DNA from: Ilyomonas sp965219515
GTDB lineage: Bacteria > Bacteroidota > Bacteroidia > Chitinophagales > Chitinophagaceae
DNA: 64,000 bases
Assembly: GCA_965219515.1 (NCBI GenBank)
Contig: OZ244776.1
Coordinates: forward strand, 3,782,001 to 3,846,000
Direction of reading: 5' to 3'
Below are positions 26,601-35,163 of this stretch, piece after piece; position 1 is the stretch's first letter, and every line of letters begins with the position of its first letter. Both the position numbers and the translations under genes were made by a program. A model generated the notes under the pieces. The model made no database searches. It was not told the origin of the DNA and saw only the letters and a program-made list of their open reading frames with translations.

Positions 26601-26651
26601 TGTGCACAGCAGCGATAATGCTGCCAACAGCGATGTTTTTCTCATTAGCAT
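23604..26651 (-). CDS. SusC/RagA-family TonB-dependent outer-membrane transporter
   Basis: About 1015 residues from ATG 26651, or 1013 from ATG 26645. Signal MRKTSLLAALSLLCTFFCAAQ is followed by a carboxypeptidase-regulatory-like domain (VKGQITDAKNGQPVAGATI) and the plug with VVVGYGTSVKKTLTG and QALQGRAAGVFIEGQ. The SusC signature YGSRGANGVVIITTKKG comes before a 22-strand barrel. It imports bound substrate across the outer membrane using TonB energy. It pairs with the SusD gene just downstream. No glycoside hydrolase is adjacent, so the substrate is open; the divergent sulfatase at 27192 hints at a sulfated compound. Confidence 0.95.
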   Translation of the reverse strand: MLMRKTSLLAALSLLCTFFCAAQSKQVKGQITDAKNGQPVAGATITAARSNVSSISGNDGSFSITVNPQETELTVSYVGFANITVPITGSNVSVQLTESAQNLSEVVVVGYGTSVKKTLTGNIAVVKGADIQNMPVPNLNQALQGRAAGVFIEGQSGKVGEGIKIRIRGSGSITGGNQPLYVVDGLPINTGSASGDPLSDINFNDIESFNILKDAAATAIYGSRGANGVVIITTKKGKAGKTNIQVNLQGGINRRTGLRGFLNAREYVDLIREAAINSDMVFDGVDPSDPANYEGSYLEYAEQTLDDISGYSNWRDGKINTNWEKLAFNNHANTSSADISASGGSDKTKFYLSGSYTKQDGILIANSFRRLSGRMNIDHNVSDKVKIGVNLSLSQTNTNRVADDNQFASPMEIVALSPVTPVRDTAGNLYNVPVTTYYNPLVDAAFGHWKSQTYRNIGNVYFQWKILPYLSFRTEFGADIQNQNDDQFYGAQTTNGLGINGYGESDWYKSLDYNSNNYFTFDNHFGKHHLNAIVGYAYQNYHFDYANVYGQDFPVQDLQKLASAGKINGGTSTSEDYRLTSYFARADYNYAEKYLLGVSGRIDGSSRFGANHKNGTFPAVSAGWVISGEDFLKDSKVLSYLKLRGSWGLSGNDQGFGNYASLTLWGGVSYAGTSGLSPTQLGNNNLQWEKSNQVDLGLEYGFFDNKLTGEIDYYDRKTNQLLYSVPVPGNSGFTSQLVNIGSMDNKGVEFVLNTKNISSSKFSWTTSINVAYNKNKITKLDGSRDTIPGNSGRFLNSLLVGQGIGVFYGPKYAGVDVDNGDALYYEQDGKTTTNDYNTAGNFVVGDPNPDWTGGVTNTVSFAGVDLSFLFQGVFGNQIQNGAGGFMTASFDYFDNQTRETLNRWQKPGDITREPQLRLLGGNGTGASSRYVYTGDYVRLKNLTLSYNLPATLIKRWGFQNLRVYVTGVNLITWTNYPGWDPEVNTDYRAGNINQGSDFYSAPQIKNYSVGLNLGF

Positions 26652-26684
26652 TAGATTAAAGGAGATAAATAAATGAAACAAATA

Positions 26685-26692
26685 CAAAAATA
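26685..26692 (-). promoter_or_regulatory. Possible Bacteroidetes -7 element upstream of susC
   Basis: The minus strand reads TATTTTTG, matching the TAnnTTTG -7 consensus, 33 bp before the start at 26651. No convincing -33 TTG at the expected distance was found, so support is weak. Confidence 0.3.
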
Positions 26693-26699
26693 AGATCAA

Positions 26700-27191
26700 T
26701 TGTTTCCCTGTCAGCCTGGTGTTTTACAATTTTCGCTTATTCCGATAAAAACGAAAATAGTAAAAAAAAATGTATTTGTTTGGAAAATAATAAAAAGGGA
26801 AACTTTGAAAGCAAATGCGTGTTTTAAGGAAGGATGTTAGCAGCGAACTGACAATTTTTTTTGGTAAACCAATCAGACTAAATCAATAATTGACACAGCT
26901 ATTTTTATGAAGTTTTTTAATATATAATATTGGATATCGTTCTGTGAACCTGAAATATTTTTTATAAATGCCGGTTTTATATTCTCAATAAAGAAAAAAG
27001 CGGCGAAGTGTTTTTATAAGGCAGAAAGTGTGCATTCAACCCGGATAATAATCGTTGGCGGCAATAAACCTGTATTTTAAACGTTTGTTCACGTTTAGGT
27101 GTTTTTTTACACAATTGAAAGTGCTTACTTTTACGCGCAAATTGTATTCGCAATCAACCAAAATAGCTGAGACGTGCACAACAGACATCTT
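26700..27191. other. AT-rich divergent intergenic region between susC and the sulfatase
   Basis: About 490 bp with no coding frame and no recognised RNA or repeat. It must hold the promoters of two divergent transcription units. No sigma or anti-sigma gene of the kind that often controls susCD pairs lies here. Confidence 0.6.
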
Positions 27192-28571
27192 ATGAGAGTA
27201 TCATTTGCGTTTACTTATACAAGCCTGGCTTGCTTTATCATCGTTATTTTGACGGCGGTATCTTCTTGTACAAAAATTCATTTTACACCCGATCCGAAAC
27301 CTCCGGTTGTGGTGCCGGCTCCGCCCAATTTAACCGGGCAGCCAAATATCATATTAATTCTGGCAGACGATATTGGCTATGAAGTGCCGTCTTTTAACGG
27401 CGGGCAATCGTATAACACTTCCAACTTAGACAGAATGGCAAGCAGCGGATTGCGTTTTACCAACTGTTTTTCTATGCCGCTTTCCTCGCCTTCCCGTTTT
27501 ATGCTAACCACAGGTAAATACAATTTTCATAATTATACAAACTGGGGTTCCATGCATCCGTCAGAAATTACGGTAGCCAATATTTTACATGATGCCGGTT
27601 ATGCTACCTGCGTAGCGGGCAAATGGCAGTTCGATGGCGGCGACGCGTCTATCAGGTCGTTGGGATACGACAAGTATTGCGTATGGGATGCTTTTAAAAG
27701 CGGTGATGAGGAAGAAGCAGAACTGGGCACGTCTTATAAAGACCCGACCATTTACCAAAACGGCGCTTACCTGCCGGCAGAAGAAACCGCCGGACAATAC
27801 GGCGTTGATATTTTCAACCGGTATGTTATCAATTTTATAGACAGCAACAAAGCGCATCCTTTTTTTATTTATTATCCAATACCCATCGCCCATGCGCCAT
27901 TTAGCCCCACACCGGACGACGAAAAATATGCAACCTGGGTAAGTGCGCGTGGTAAAAGCGATACTTCATTTTATCGTTCCATGATTACATACATGGATAA
28001 AGCCATAGATTCGGTGGTAGAAAAAGTAAAAGCGGAAGGACTGGAACAAAATACGGTTATCTTATTCGTAAGCGATAACGGTACGCCGGTGCCGATTTCT
28101 TCTCTTTATAACAATAGAAAAATTACCGGCGGCATGGGAACCACCACCACGTACGGTACGCATGTGCCCATGTTTGCTTATTGTCCGGGTTCCATTGCAC
28201 CAGGTGTTTGTAATTCGTTTATAGATTTTACCGATTTTCTGCCCACCATTACCGGTCTTGCCAATACCACGATACCGGCAAGTTATGGAACGTCAGACGG
28301 CATTAGCTTTCGCAATCAGCTTTTTCAGCCATCCTCTGCAGGCCGGTATTATTTGTATAGTTACTTTTTTCCTCACCCCGAATATCCGGCTACTTCCCAG
28401 CGGGAATATGTGCAGGATACGATGTACAAATATTATAGCGACGGCTATGGATTTTTTAATATAGTAACCGATCCTTACGAATTGAACAAGCTGAACGGAA
28501 GCACATTAACACAAAATGAGCAACGAACCGTAGCCGGATTTCGTAAAGTGATAGATAGTTTGCATCCCTAA
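27192..28571 (+). CDS. Sulfatase-family lipoprotein with Ser-type active-site motif
   Basis: 459 residues from ATG 27192; a GTG at 27174 would only extend the signal. The lipobox is AVSSC (Cys26). The sulfatase core has PNIILILADDIGYEVPSF with metal ligands Asp59/Asp60, the formylglycine motif SSPSR at 98-102, and LFVSDNGTP. Ser98 stands where most sulfatases have Cys, so activation would need the radical-SAM maturase (anSME) that oxidises serine; none is in the window. It would remove sulfate from a glycan at the cell surface or in the periplasm. It leads a plus-strand set with the hydrolase at 28614. Confidence 0.85.
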   Translation: MRVSFAFTYTSLACFIIVILTAVSSCTKIHFTPDPKPPVVVPAPPNLTGQPNIILILADDIGYEVPSFNGGQSYNTSNLDRMASSGLRFTNCFSMPLSSPSRFMLTTGKYNFHNYTNWGSMHPSEITVANILHDAGYATCVAGKWQFDGGDASIRSLGYDKYCVWDAFKSGDEEEAELGTSYKDPTIYQNGAYLPAEETAGQYGVDIFNRYVINFIDSNKAHPFFIYYPIPIAHAPFSPTPDDEKYATWVSARGKSDTSFYRSMITYMDKAIDSVVEKVKAEGLEQNTVILFVSDNGTPVPISSLYNNRKITGGMGTTTTYGTHVPMFAYCPGSIAPGVCNSFIDFTDFLPTITGLANTTIPASYGTSDGISFRNQLFQPSSAGRYYLYSYFFPHPEYPATSQREYVQDTMYKYYSDGYGFFNIVTDPYELNKLNGSTLTQNEQRTVAGFRKVIDSLHP

Positions 28572-28613
28572 TAAATCTATTTTTTTAAAACTCAGCAGTG
28601 ATAATTATAAACT

Positions 28614-29588
28614 ATGAAGATGCAGAAATATACTTATAGCCTTTGTCTTGTTTTGCTGTTTTTTTGTTACCAGTCGTCGCTGAAAGCGCAGGCTACGGAA
28701 CTGAAAAACATAAAAGACGTGGCGTTTACGGGCGAGCAGTTAGACTGGGAAGGAAACGTTGAAGACAGTCTGCGGTGCGATATTTATTATCCCAGATGGG
28801 CTAAATCAGATCAAACATTTCCGGTCATTCTAAGTTGCCATGCGGGCAGCTTTACAGGAGGCAATAAAAGCGCGCAAGCATCCGGGGCTGATGTGATTGC
28901 AGATATGGGCTTCGTGGTAGTGGCGCCTAATTACCGCACCGGATATGACGACAGTGAAGATGATACTACGTCCTGCGGGCAGGATACGCTTGGCTTAAAC
29001 GAGGCTACCTATCGGGCAACACAAGACGCAAACGCCTGTATGCGGTTTCTGTATGCAAAAGCAGATAGTTTTCATATTGATACCAGCCAGATGTTTCTGA
29101 TGGGCAATAGTGCCGGTGCCGATCTGGCATTACACATGCATTATATTACCGATGCCGTGGCGAAAGCCTATTATCCAACTATTTATGCAAAACTGGGCGG
29201 ATTGCAAAGCACCGGCAATTCTTATCCGTTTACATATAAGGTAAAAGCCATTTGCGCCATGTGGGGCGCGCTGCCAAACTTAAATCTGATTACGCCGCTA
29301 AGCGCTGTGCCAATGATTATTTTTAAAGGTGGTCTCGATCCTGGATTGCCAAACGGGGTGGGTAATTTTAAAGATTGCCCTAATTATTCAGAACTTGTTG
29401 CGGGCATTGGTATCTATAGAATTATGACTGCCATTCAGGTGCCTTGTGTTTTTCACTTTCAGCCGCAGGGGTTTCATGCCGCTTACGACGAAGAATTTTG
29501 CAATCAGGCAATCACTGCATTTTTTAAAGCCGTTATTAACAACCAGCCTTATTCGGGCGAATACATGTATTACGATCAGAGCTGGTAA
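28614..29588 (+). CDS. Secreted alpha/beta-hydrolase, third member of the local family
   Basis: 324 residues. The signal peptide ends SSLKAQ (residue 26). It has CHAGSF oxyanion region (75-80), nucleophile Ser166 in GNSAGAD, Asp242 in GGLDPGLP, and His288 in GFHAAYD. The block NYRTGYDDSEDD corresponds to EYRTG in the two hydrolases at 1051 and 4415, so it is a shorter relative without their cysteine-rich tail. It lies 42 bp after the sulfatase and 27 bp before the repeat protein at 29616, in one likely operon. Confidence 0.87.
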   Translation: MKMQKYTYSLCLVLLFFCYQSSLKAQATELKNIKDVAFTGEQLDWEGNVEDSLRCDIYYPRWAKSDQTFPVILSCHAGSFTGGNKSAQASGADVIADMGFVVVAPNYRTGYDDSEDDTTSCGQDTLGLNEATYRATQDANACMRFLYAKADSFHIDTSQMFLMGNSAGADLALHMHYITDAVAKAYYPTIYAKLGGLQSTGNSYPFTYKVKAICAMWGALPNLNLITPLSAVPMIIFKGGLDPGLPNGVGNFKDCPNYSELVAGIGIYRIMTAIQVPCVFHFQPQGFHAAYDEEFCNQAITAFFKAVINNQPYSGEYMYYDQSW

Positions 29589-29615
29589 ATACACATCTTA
29601 ATAAATTAAGCAACG

Positions 29616-31286
29616 ATGTTGAAATATATTTTTACATTTTTTATCCTGTCGGTTTTTTTATCCGCATTTCAAAGCACTGCGCAGGCGCCGCCCATTTTGT
29701 GGCAAAAAACCATTGGCGGTTTTGATGACGATATCTTGTCCGGTACAGATGCGCTCGACAACGGCGGCATTATGCTAAGCGGATTCAGCAAATCAGGTGC
29801 TTCGGGGAACAAGAAAGATACTTCGCGCGGCGGCTACGATTTCTGGCTTGTAAAGCTGAACGAAAAAGGCGACATCGCATGGGAAAAAACCTACGGCGGC
29901 TTTGCAGACGATACCAGTTGTAAAGTGATGAAAACCGCCAGCGGTGGCTATTTATTGGCCGGCACCAGCCTCTCTCAAAAATCGGGCGATAAAGCGTTGC
30001 CTACCTGGTATTTCAGCCCCGATTACTGGGTGTTAATCTTAGACAAAAACGGTCAGGTGCTGGTACAAACCAATTTAGGCGGTTATTTTACAGAAAAGCT
30101 TACGGGAATTGCAGAAACAGATTATGGTTACGCCATCTCCGGGCATTCCTACTCCGACCACAGCGGCAGCAAGGAAACAGACAATACAGGAACGGAGAAC
30201 AATGCCGACTACTGGATGGTGTTTCTGGAGAAAACAGGCCGAATTAAAAAAACGCTCGCTTTCGGAACAAAAGATTCCGAATTTTCCTGTTGCATTCTAT
30301 CTTCCAATGCCGGCAATATCATCGGTGGTTCCAGCTATGCCAATTCGCAACGCGGACAAAAAACCCGCAATACCTATGGCGGCTCCGATTTTTGGGTGAT
30401 TAGAACCGACCTCAGCGGCACCAAAATATACGACAGCACCATGGGCGGTTCTCAATTTGATTATATGACCTGCAGTAATGCGCTGCACGATGGCAATCTC
30501 ATTTTAGGCGGTTATAGCAATTCCCCGATTTCGGGCGTAAAAACGGAAGACTGCCGGGGCGTTTATGATTATTGGGTGATTAAAATGAATGTTGACGGTA
30601 AAATTATCTGGCAAAAAACATTGGGCGGAAGTGAAGGCGATTATATGACATCGGTTCAGGAAACGCATGACGGTGGCTTTATTGTAGGCGGATATTCCAA
30701 CTCGAATATCAGCGGCGAAAAAAGCGAAGCTTCTAAAGGCGGCAACGATTACTGGATTGTAAAGTTAGATTCGCTGGGAAACAAGCAATGGGATAAAACC
30801 ATCGGCGGCAGCGGCGATGATAAATTGATATCCGTTTCCGAATATGCCGAAGGTGAATATATTTTAAACGGCTACTCCAACTCGCCCGCATCGGGCGATA
30901 AAGATTCCGGTACCGTTGGCGGAACCGGAAAATACGATTACTGGATTGTGCGACTGGGAAAAGGGCTTACCGATACTACAACAGATTCAACTACGCCACC
31001 GCCTCCCATAGATACGGCCATTACAAAAGGAAATTATATTCTGAATATCATTCCCAACCCGACGGTAAACGGCAATCTTACCATACAGTTCAGTTCTACC
31101 GATAATGAAATGACGCCGTTTGTTTTGCATAGCTATGATGGCAAAAAGGTACTGTCTTTCTCGTACAATGCTACCAAAGAATTACAGACAAAATCGGTGT
31201 CCATTGCCAAACTGCAGAAAGGCGTTTATTACTTAACGATGTACACAAAGCAAAAGAAAGTTACCAAAATGGTAATTAAGCAATAA
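29616..31286 (+). CDS. Secreted repeat protein with T9SS type A sorting domain
   Basis: 556 residues with a signal peptide ending QSTAQ. There are about seven repeats of 50-65 residues with the pattern W-K-T-GG-x-x-D-D ... GG-Y/F-xx-GYSNS ... DYWIVKLD (for example GGSEGDYMTSVQETHDGGF and GNDYWIVKLDSLG). These repeats are propeller-like but distinct from delta-60 repeats. The final 80 residues, with IPNPTVNGNLTIQF and ending VTKMVIKQ, are a T9SS sorting domain. It is likely displayed on or released from the surface next to the hydrolase encoded upstream. No catalytic residues were recognised. Confidence 0.88.
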   Translation: MLKYIFTFFILSVFLSAFQSTAQAPPILWQKTIGGFDDDILSGTDALDNGGIMLSGFSKSGASGNKKDTSRGGYDFWLVKLNEKGDIAWEKTYGGFADDTSCKVMKTASGGYLLAGTSLSQKSGDKALPTWYFSPDYWVLILDKNGQVLVQTNLGGYFTEKLTGIAETDYGYAISGHSYSDHSGSKETDNTGTENNADYWMVFLEKTGRIKKTLAFGTKDSEFSCCILSSNAGNIIGGSSYANSQRGQKTRNTYGGSDFWVIRTDLSGTKIYDSTMGGSQFDYMTCSNALHDGNLILGGYSNSPISGVKTEDCRGVYDYWVIKMNVDGKIIWQKTLGGSEGDYMTSVQETHDGGFIVGGYSNSNISGEKSEASKGGNDYWIVKLDSLGNKQWDKTIGGSGDDKLISVSEYAEGEYILNGYSNSPASGDKDSGTVGGTGKYDYWIVRLGKGLTDTTTDSTTPPPPIDTAITKGNYILNIIPNPTVNGNLTIQFSSTDNEMTPFVLHSYDGKKVLSFSYNATKELQTKSVSIAKLQKGVYYLTMYTKQKKVTKMVIKQ

Positions 31287-31352
31287 GAAAAACTTTTAAT
31301 AAAAAAGCCTGACAATTGAGCAATCATCAGCTTCCCGGATTTTTTTTATAAA

Positions 31353-31571
31353 TTAGTTTTCATGAATGTGTTTTTCTTTCTGCCACCATTTCCAGCCAAT
31401 AAAACCGGCGATACTTAACGGCATCGCCATTAAATATAATATACCTGCATTTAACCCTTTGCCCGGGCCTTCGCCCAACTGTTCCGCCGTTTTTGTACAG
31501 ATAGAACACTGCGCATTTGCAGTAATTTCTGTTGTCAGGCTTATAAGTAATATCATCAGCCACTTCTTCAT
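31353..31571 (-). CDS. Small membrane protein with N-terminal CxxC (conserved hypothetical)
   Basis: 72 residues from ATG 31571, which starts a signal-like segment (MKKWLMILLISLTTEITANA). It is followed by QCSICTKTAEQLGEGPGKG, then one membrane helix (LYLMAMPLSIAGFIGWKWW) and a basic, His-containing tail. A longer frame back to 31637 lacks signal character. The CxxC could bind metal or heme or form a disulfide outside the membrane. Small proteins of this layout are common in Bacteroidota but have no established role. It may be co-transcribed with, or independent of, the LytTR pair upstream. Confidence 0.65.
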   Translation of the reverse strand: MKKWLMILLISLTTEITANAQCSICTKTAEQLGEGPGKGLNAGILYLMAMPLSIAGFIGWKWWQKEKHIHEN

Positions 31572-31665
31572 CACTTGTTTGTTATGCTGCAAAATTACAT
31601 AAGTTGAAGAAAGCAAAAAACTAAAAGCAGAAAGCAAGAAGCAGAAAGCTGATAGCTTATCCCTA

Positions 31666-32400
31666 TCACAAACTCATCATCTCTTTAAATTTTACCGTTT
31701 GCCGGCGGCTCACTTCTATTTTTTCGCCGCCTTTCAGTTCCACTAATAATCCGCCGTTGAAATAAGGCTCTATTTTTTCTATCCAGCGAAGGTTGATGAT
31801 GTGCTTGCGGTTGGCGCGAAAAAAGGTACGCGGGTCCAGGCGTTCTTCCAATGCATTAAGCGATTTTAAAATAAGCGGTTTATTGGTTGCAAAAAACACT
31901 TTGGCGTAGTTGCCCACACTTTCAAACAGGCGTATTTCGCCCAGCTTAACAAACCAGCAACGCTCGCCGTCTTTTACAAATACCTGATCAAGATCGGTAA
32001 GCGGCCCGCGGTTAACAACGGCATTGTCATCAGTTGTTTCCTTCGTAATTTCGCATTGCACTTTTTGTATGGCATCGGCAAGTCGTTTGGGTTCAATGGG
32101 TTTTAATAAGTAATCCAGCGCATTTACCTCAAACGCTTTCAACGCATATTCATCATAAGCCGTTGTAAACACCACATGGGGCGCACGTTCTAATTCTTCC
32201 AGCAACTGAAAACCGGTTTTGCCGGGCATCTGAATATCCAGAAAAATAAGATCGGGGTTTTGCATTTCTATTTTTTCAACGCCTTCATCTGCATTAGCGG
32301 CTTCGTCTATAATTTCAACGTCGGCATGTTCGTGAAGCAGCTTTTTCAATTCATTGCGGGCAAGACGTTCATCGTCTATAATAATCGCTTTAATAGCCAT
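31666..32400 (-). CDS. LytTR-family DNA-binding response regulator
   Basis: 244 residues. The receiver domain (1-120) has acidic IIDDERLARNEL, phosphoacceptor Asp in LIFLDIQMPGKTG, and Lys in LLKPIEPKRL. The LytTR DNA-binding domain (from about 150) has FFRANRKHIINLRWIEKIEPYF and VSRRQTVKFKEMM. It acts as the output of the sensor kinase encoded 47 bp upstream. Targets cannot be inferred from the sequence. Confidence 0.93.
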   Translation of the reverse strand: MAIKAIIIDDERLARNELKKLLHEHADVEIIDEAANADEGVEKIEMQNPDLIFLDIQMPGKTGFQLLEELERAPHVVFTTAYDEYALKAFEVNALDYLLKPIEPKRLADAIQKVQCEITKETTDDNAVVNRGPLTDLDQVFVKDGERCWFVKLGEIRLFESVGNYAKVFFATNKPLILKSLNALEERLDPRTFFRANRKHIINLRWIEKIEPYFNGGLLVELKGGEKIEVSRRQTVKFKEMMSL

Positions 32401-32447
32401 GTTTTATTGAATTAAAAAGTAAAAATTGATAACTTTTTCTATTGTTA

Positions 32448-33524
32448 TTATATACTTTGAATTTTTATTTTTTCGCTTTGCAGTTGCGAAACCGGCAATA
32501 TCACTTTCGCTTCTACCATATTATCATCGGTATCATAGATGTTGAAAAAAGCCTGCGAACCAAACATAAGCTGCAACCGGTTAATGGTGCCGCTGATGCC
32601 GAAACCATCGCTTCCGATATTGCGTTTCAATATACCGGTATTCTGAACCACAAGCTCGTGATGATCGTTTACAAAATTTGATTTTACCTTAATCATACCG
32701 CCGTTCTTTTGCTTGCTGATGCCATGTTTAATGGCATTTTCCACCAATGTTTGCAGCATCATGGGCGGCACAGGAAGGTCTAACGTTTCTTCATCAATAT
32801 CATACTCAATCTGCAGGCGGTCTTCAAAGCGTATGTGTTCTAACGCAAGATAATCTTTTACGATACCAAGCTCTTTTTCAAGCGGCGTGGTTTCAACCTT
32901 TTCGGCATACATGCTGCTGCGCAAAATATTGCTAAGTTCGGTAATGGCGGTGCGGGCGCGCTGCGGGTCTTCATCCACCAAAGCGCGGATGCTGTTAAGC
33001 GCATTAAAAATAAAATGCGGATTAATATGCGCTTTAATGGTCTTTAATTCCAATTCTTTTACCAGGCTTTCCAACCGGATTTTATCAAGCTCATCGCGCC
33101 GGCTTTTAATGATATAATGATAACTGAAATAAATTAAATTCCAGATGCAGAGAAACAAAAACGGAGTAAGCACGATGCGCATAATTCTGCGCAGGAAAGA
33201 ATCGTCTTTAATATTCGGATCATCAATTTGAAAAGCAATAACCAATAGACTATCAACAATGGCATATAAAAAAGAAAACAGAATGGTGATGGTTAACATG
33301 CTGATGATCTGCCTGGTTAACGGCTGATCTAACAGATGATAATTTCTGATAACGGTGCGCATAAGATGGCTGATGACAAAGCCTTCGAGCATAAACAGAA
33401 ACAGCACTGAAAAAAAATAAGGCGTAGCTTCTGTATTGAAGGTAATGTATAAAAATGCATACACAACGCCGAACGCGCCCCAGCCTGCCTGGCACACCCA
33501 GTATGGCGATAATTTTTCTTTCAT
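32448..33524 (-). CDS. LytS/YpdA-type sensor histidine kinase
   Basis: 358 residues from ATG 33524 (the frame back to 33584 is less likely). Four membrane helices lie in the first 150 residues, then a coiled linker. The His_kinase domain has AHINPHFIFNALNSIRALV carrying the phospho-accepting His, and the ATPase domain has LVENAIKHGISKQ and GFGISGTINRL. No extracytoplasmic sensor domain is visible, so the signal is probably sensed within the membrane. It pairs with the LytTR regulator at 31666. Confidence 0.92.
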   Translation of the reverse strand: MKEKLSPYWVCQAGWGAFGVVYAFLYITFNTEATPYFFSVLFLFMLEGFVISHLMRTVIRNYHLLDQPLTRQIISMLTITILFSFLYAIVDSLLVIAFQIDDPNIKDDSFLRRIMRIVLTPFLFLCIWNLIYFSYHYIIKSRRDELDKIRLESLVKELELKTIKAHINPHFIFNALNSIRALVDEDPQRARTAITELSNILRSSMYAEKVETTPLEKELGIVKDYLALEHIRFEDRLQIEYDIDEETLDLPVPPMMLQTLVENAIKHGISKQKNGGMIKVKSNFVNDHHELVVQNTGILKRNIGSDGFGISGTINRLQLMFGSQAFFNIYDTDDNMVEAKVILPVSQLQSEKIKIQSI

Positions 33525-33752
33525 GCTTTTGTAAATATAAAAATAAATACAGCTTTGGAAAATATGGCATTTGATTAATGGCAAACGCCAAGGCTATGTG
33601 GTAAAAATGAACCGAAAAAATAAAAGATATGTGGTTGAATAAGTTTGATGCGTTTGGGTTGTATGACTGTTTGTACCGAAAAAAGCGCATGACTTATTGT
33701 TGCTAACTTATAACAGTTTTTTTTGGTACAATAATTCTTATGAGAAAGCCCG

Positions 33753-35138
33753 ATGAAGAACAAAAAAGCAATCATTATTTCGCTGATGCTGGGCACTTTT
33801 ATGGCGGCTTTGGATAACAGCATTGTAAACATATCGCTGCCGGTAATGCAAAAGCAGTTTACGGTTCAGGTAGATGATATACAATGGGTGATAACGGCTT
33901 ATATGCTTGCGTTTTGCGTATTTATGCCGCTTACCAACTGGCTGAAAGATAAAATCGGGTTATATAAAATGTATCTCATCAGCATCGGTGTTTTTTTAGC
34001 CGGTTCTTTGTTGTGCGGCTTATCGCCAAACCTTACTTTTTTACTTCCCGCACGCATCATTCAGGCATTGGGCGGCGGTGCACTTACGCCGGTTGCACTT
34101 GCCATGCTATCGTCTGTTTTCGACGAAAACGAAAGAGGAAAAGTAATGGGCTGGTGGGGATTGGGCGTTGTGGTAGGTCCGGCTTTGGGTCCAACCTTAG
34201 GCGGCTTTCTTACGCAGTATTTCGGTTGGCCGTCTATCTTTTTTGTAAACCTTCCGTTTGGCGTGCTGGCATTTATTTTATCGGTAAAATATTTAAAAGA
34301 AGCGGGTAAGAAAACCGGTGATGCGCCTCGTTTCGATATGGGAGGTTTTATCTTTTTTACTCTTTTTATTATATTGTTTCAATACAGCATCGCCCGGATA
34401 GAAAAAATTGGTTTCCGCTCAGCAGAATTGTATATCACATTTGCTGTTTCGCTGGCGAGCTTGTATTTATTTATCAGGACAGAAAAGAAAAAAGAGCACC
34501 CGCTCTTAGATTTGTCGTTGTTTGAAAGCGGCGGTTTTGTAGCCGGTATTCTGGTTACGGTAGTACGTTCTGTTGCCTTGTTTGGCGGCTTGTTTTTGCT
34601 TCCGTTTTTGTTGCAGGGATTGTTGAAATATTCAGAATTACAAACCGGGCTTTTGTTGTTGCCCGCTTCCGCCGCTATTGCTTTACTGATGCCGGTTTCG
34701 GGCAAATGGTCGGATAAGCATGGCGCACGTCTGATTTCTATTGCCGGTCTTATTTTAATTGCCGTTTCTACGTTTATGTTCGGTTTGCTGCACACCGGCA
34801 GCAGCATTACCGCCATCATCATTCCGATGGTGCTGCGTGGCGCCGGTTTAGGGTTTTTGTTCTCGCCCATTTCGGCGGCGGTTATTAATTCGGTGCCAAA
34901 CGAAAAGTCAACAACGGCTTCCTCTTATTACAGCTTGTTTATGCAGATCGGCGGCTCAATCGGCATCAGCATCATAGCGGTTTTGCACCAATATTTATTG
35001 CATTATTATCAGCATAAAGGAAATGCGAAAGAAGCGGAGCACATTGCATTGCAGGGCGGATTCTTCTTATCAACGGCAATTATTTTGTTAGCCATTTGGC
35101 CGGCATTAAAGCTGGAGAATAAAAAAGCCGGGAAATAG
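33753..35138 (+). CDS. MFS transporter, DHA2 (EmrB/QacA) drug-efflux family
   Basis: 461 residues and about 14 predicted helices. The N-terminal motif LGTFMAALDNSIVNISLPVM is characteristic of DHA2 transporters. ARIIQALGGGALTPVALAML and WGLGVVVGPALGPTLGGFL correspond to motifs of antiporter-type members. It should export hydrophobic compounds in exchange for protons. No EmrA-like adaptor gene is adjacent. A 26-bp palindrome starts at the stop codon. Confidence 0.9.
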   Translation: MKNKKAIIISLMLGTFMAALDNSIVNISLPVMQKQFTVQVDDIQWVITAYMLAFCVFMPLTNWLKDKIGLYKMYLISIGVFLAGSLLCGLSPNLTFLLPARIIQALGGGALTPVALAMLSSVFDENERGKVMGWWGLGVVVGPALGPTLGGFLTQYFGWPSIFFVNLPFGVLAFILSVKYLKEAGKKTGDAPRFDMGGFIFFTLFIILFQYSIARIEKIGFRSAELYITFAVSLASLYLFIRTEKKKEHPLLDLSLFESGGFVAGILVTVVRSVALFGGLFLLPFLLQGLLKYSELQTGLLLLPASAAIALLMPVSGKWSDKHGARLISIAGLILIAVSTFMFGLLHTGSSITAIIIPMVLRGAGLGFLFSPISAAVINSVPNEKSTTASSYYSLFMQIGGSIGISIIAVLHQYLLHYYQHKGNAKEAEHIALQGGFFLSTAIILLAIWPALKLENKKAGK

Positions 35139-35163
35139 TTGCAGATAGCATGCTATCTGCAAC
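35138..35163. repeat. Perfect 26-bp palindrome at the end of the MFS gene
   Basis: GTTGCAGATAGCA followed by its exact complement TGCTATCTGCAAC. It begins at the last base of the stop codon. There is no T-run, so it could be a transcript-end hairpin or a protein-binding palindrome. Confidence 0.7.

Noticed and set aside
34379..34870. 163-codon frame antisense to the MFS gene
   Set aside because: It mirrors the transporter coding sequence; composition is typical of a shadow frame.
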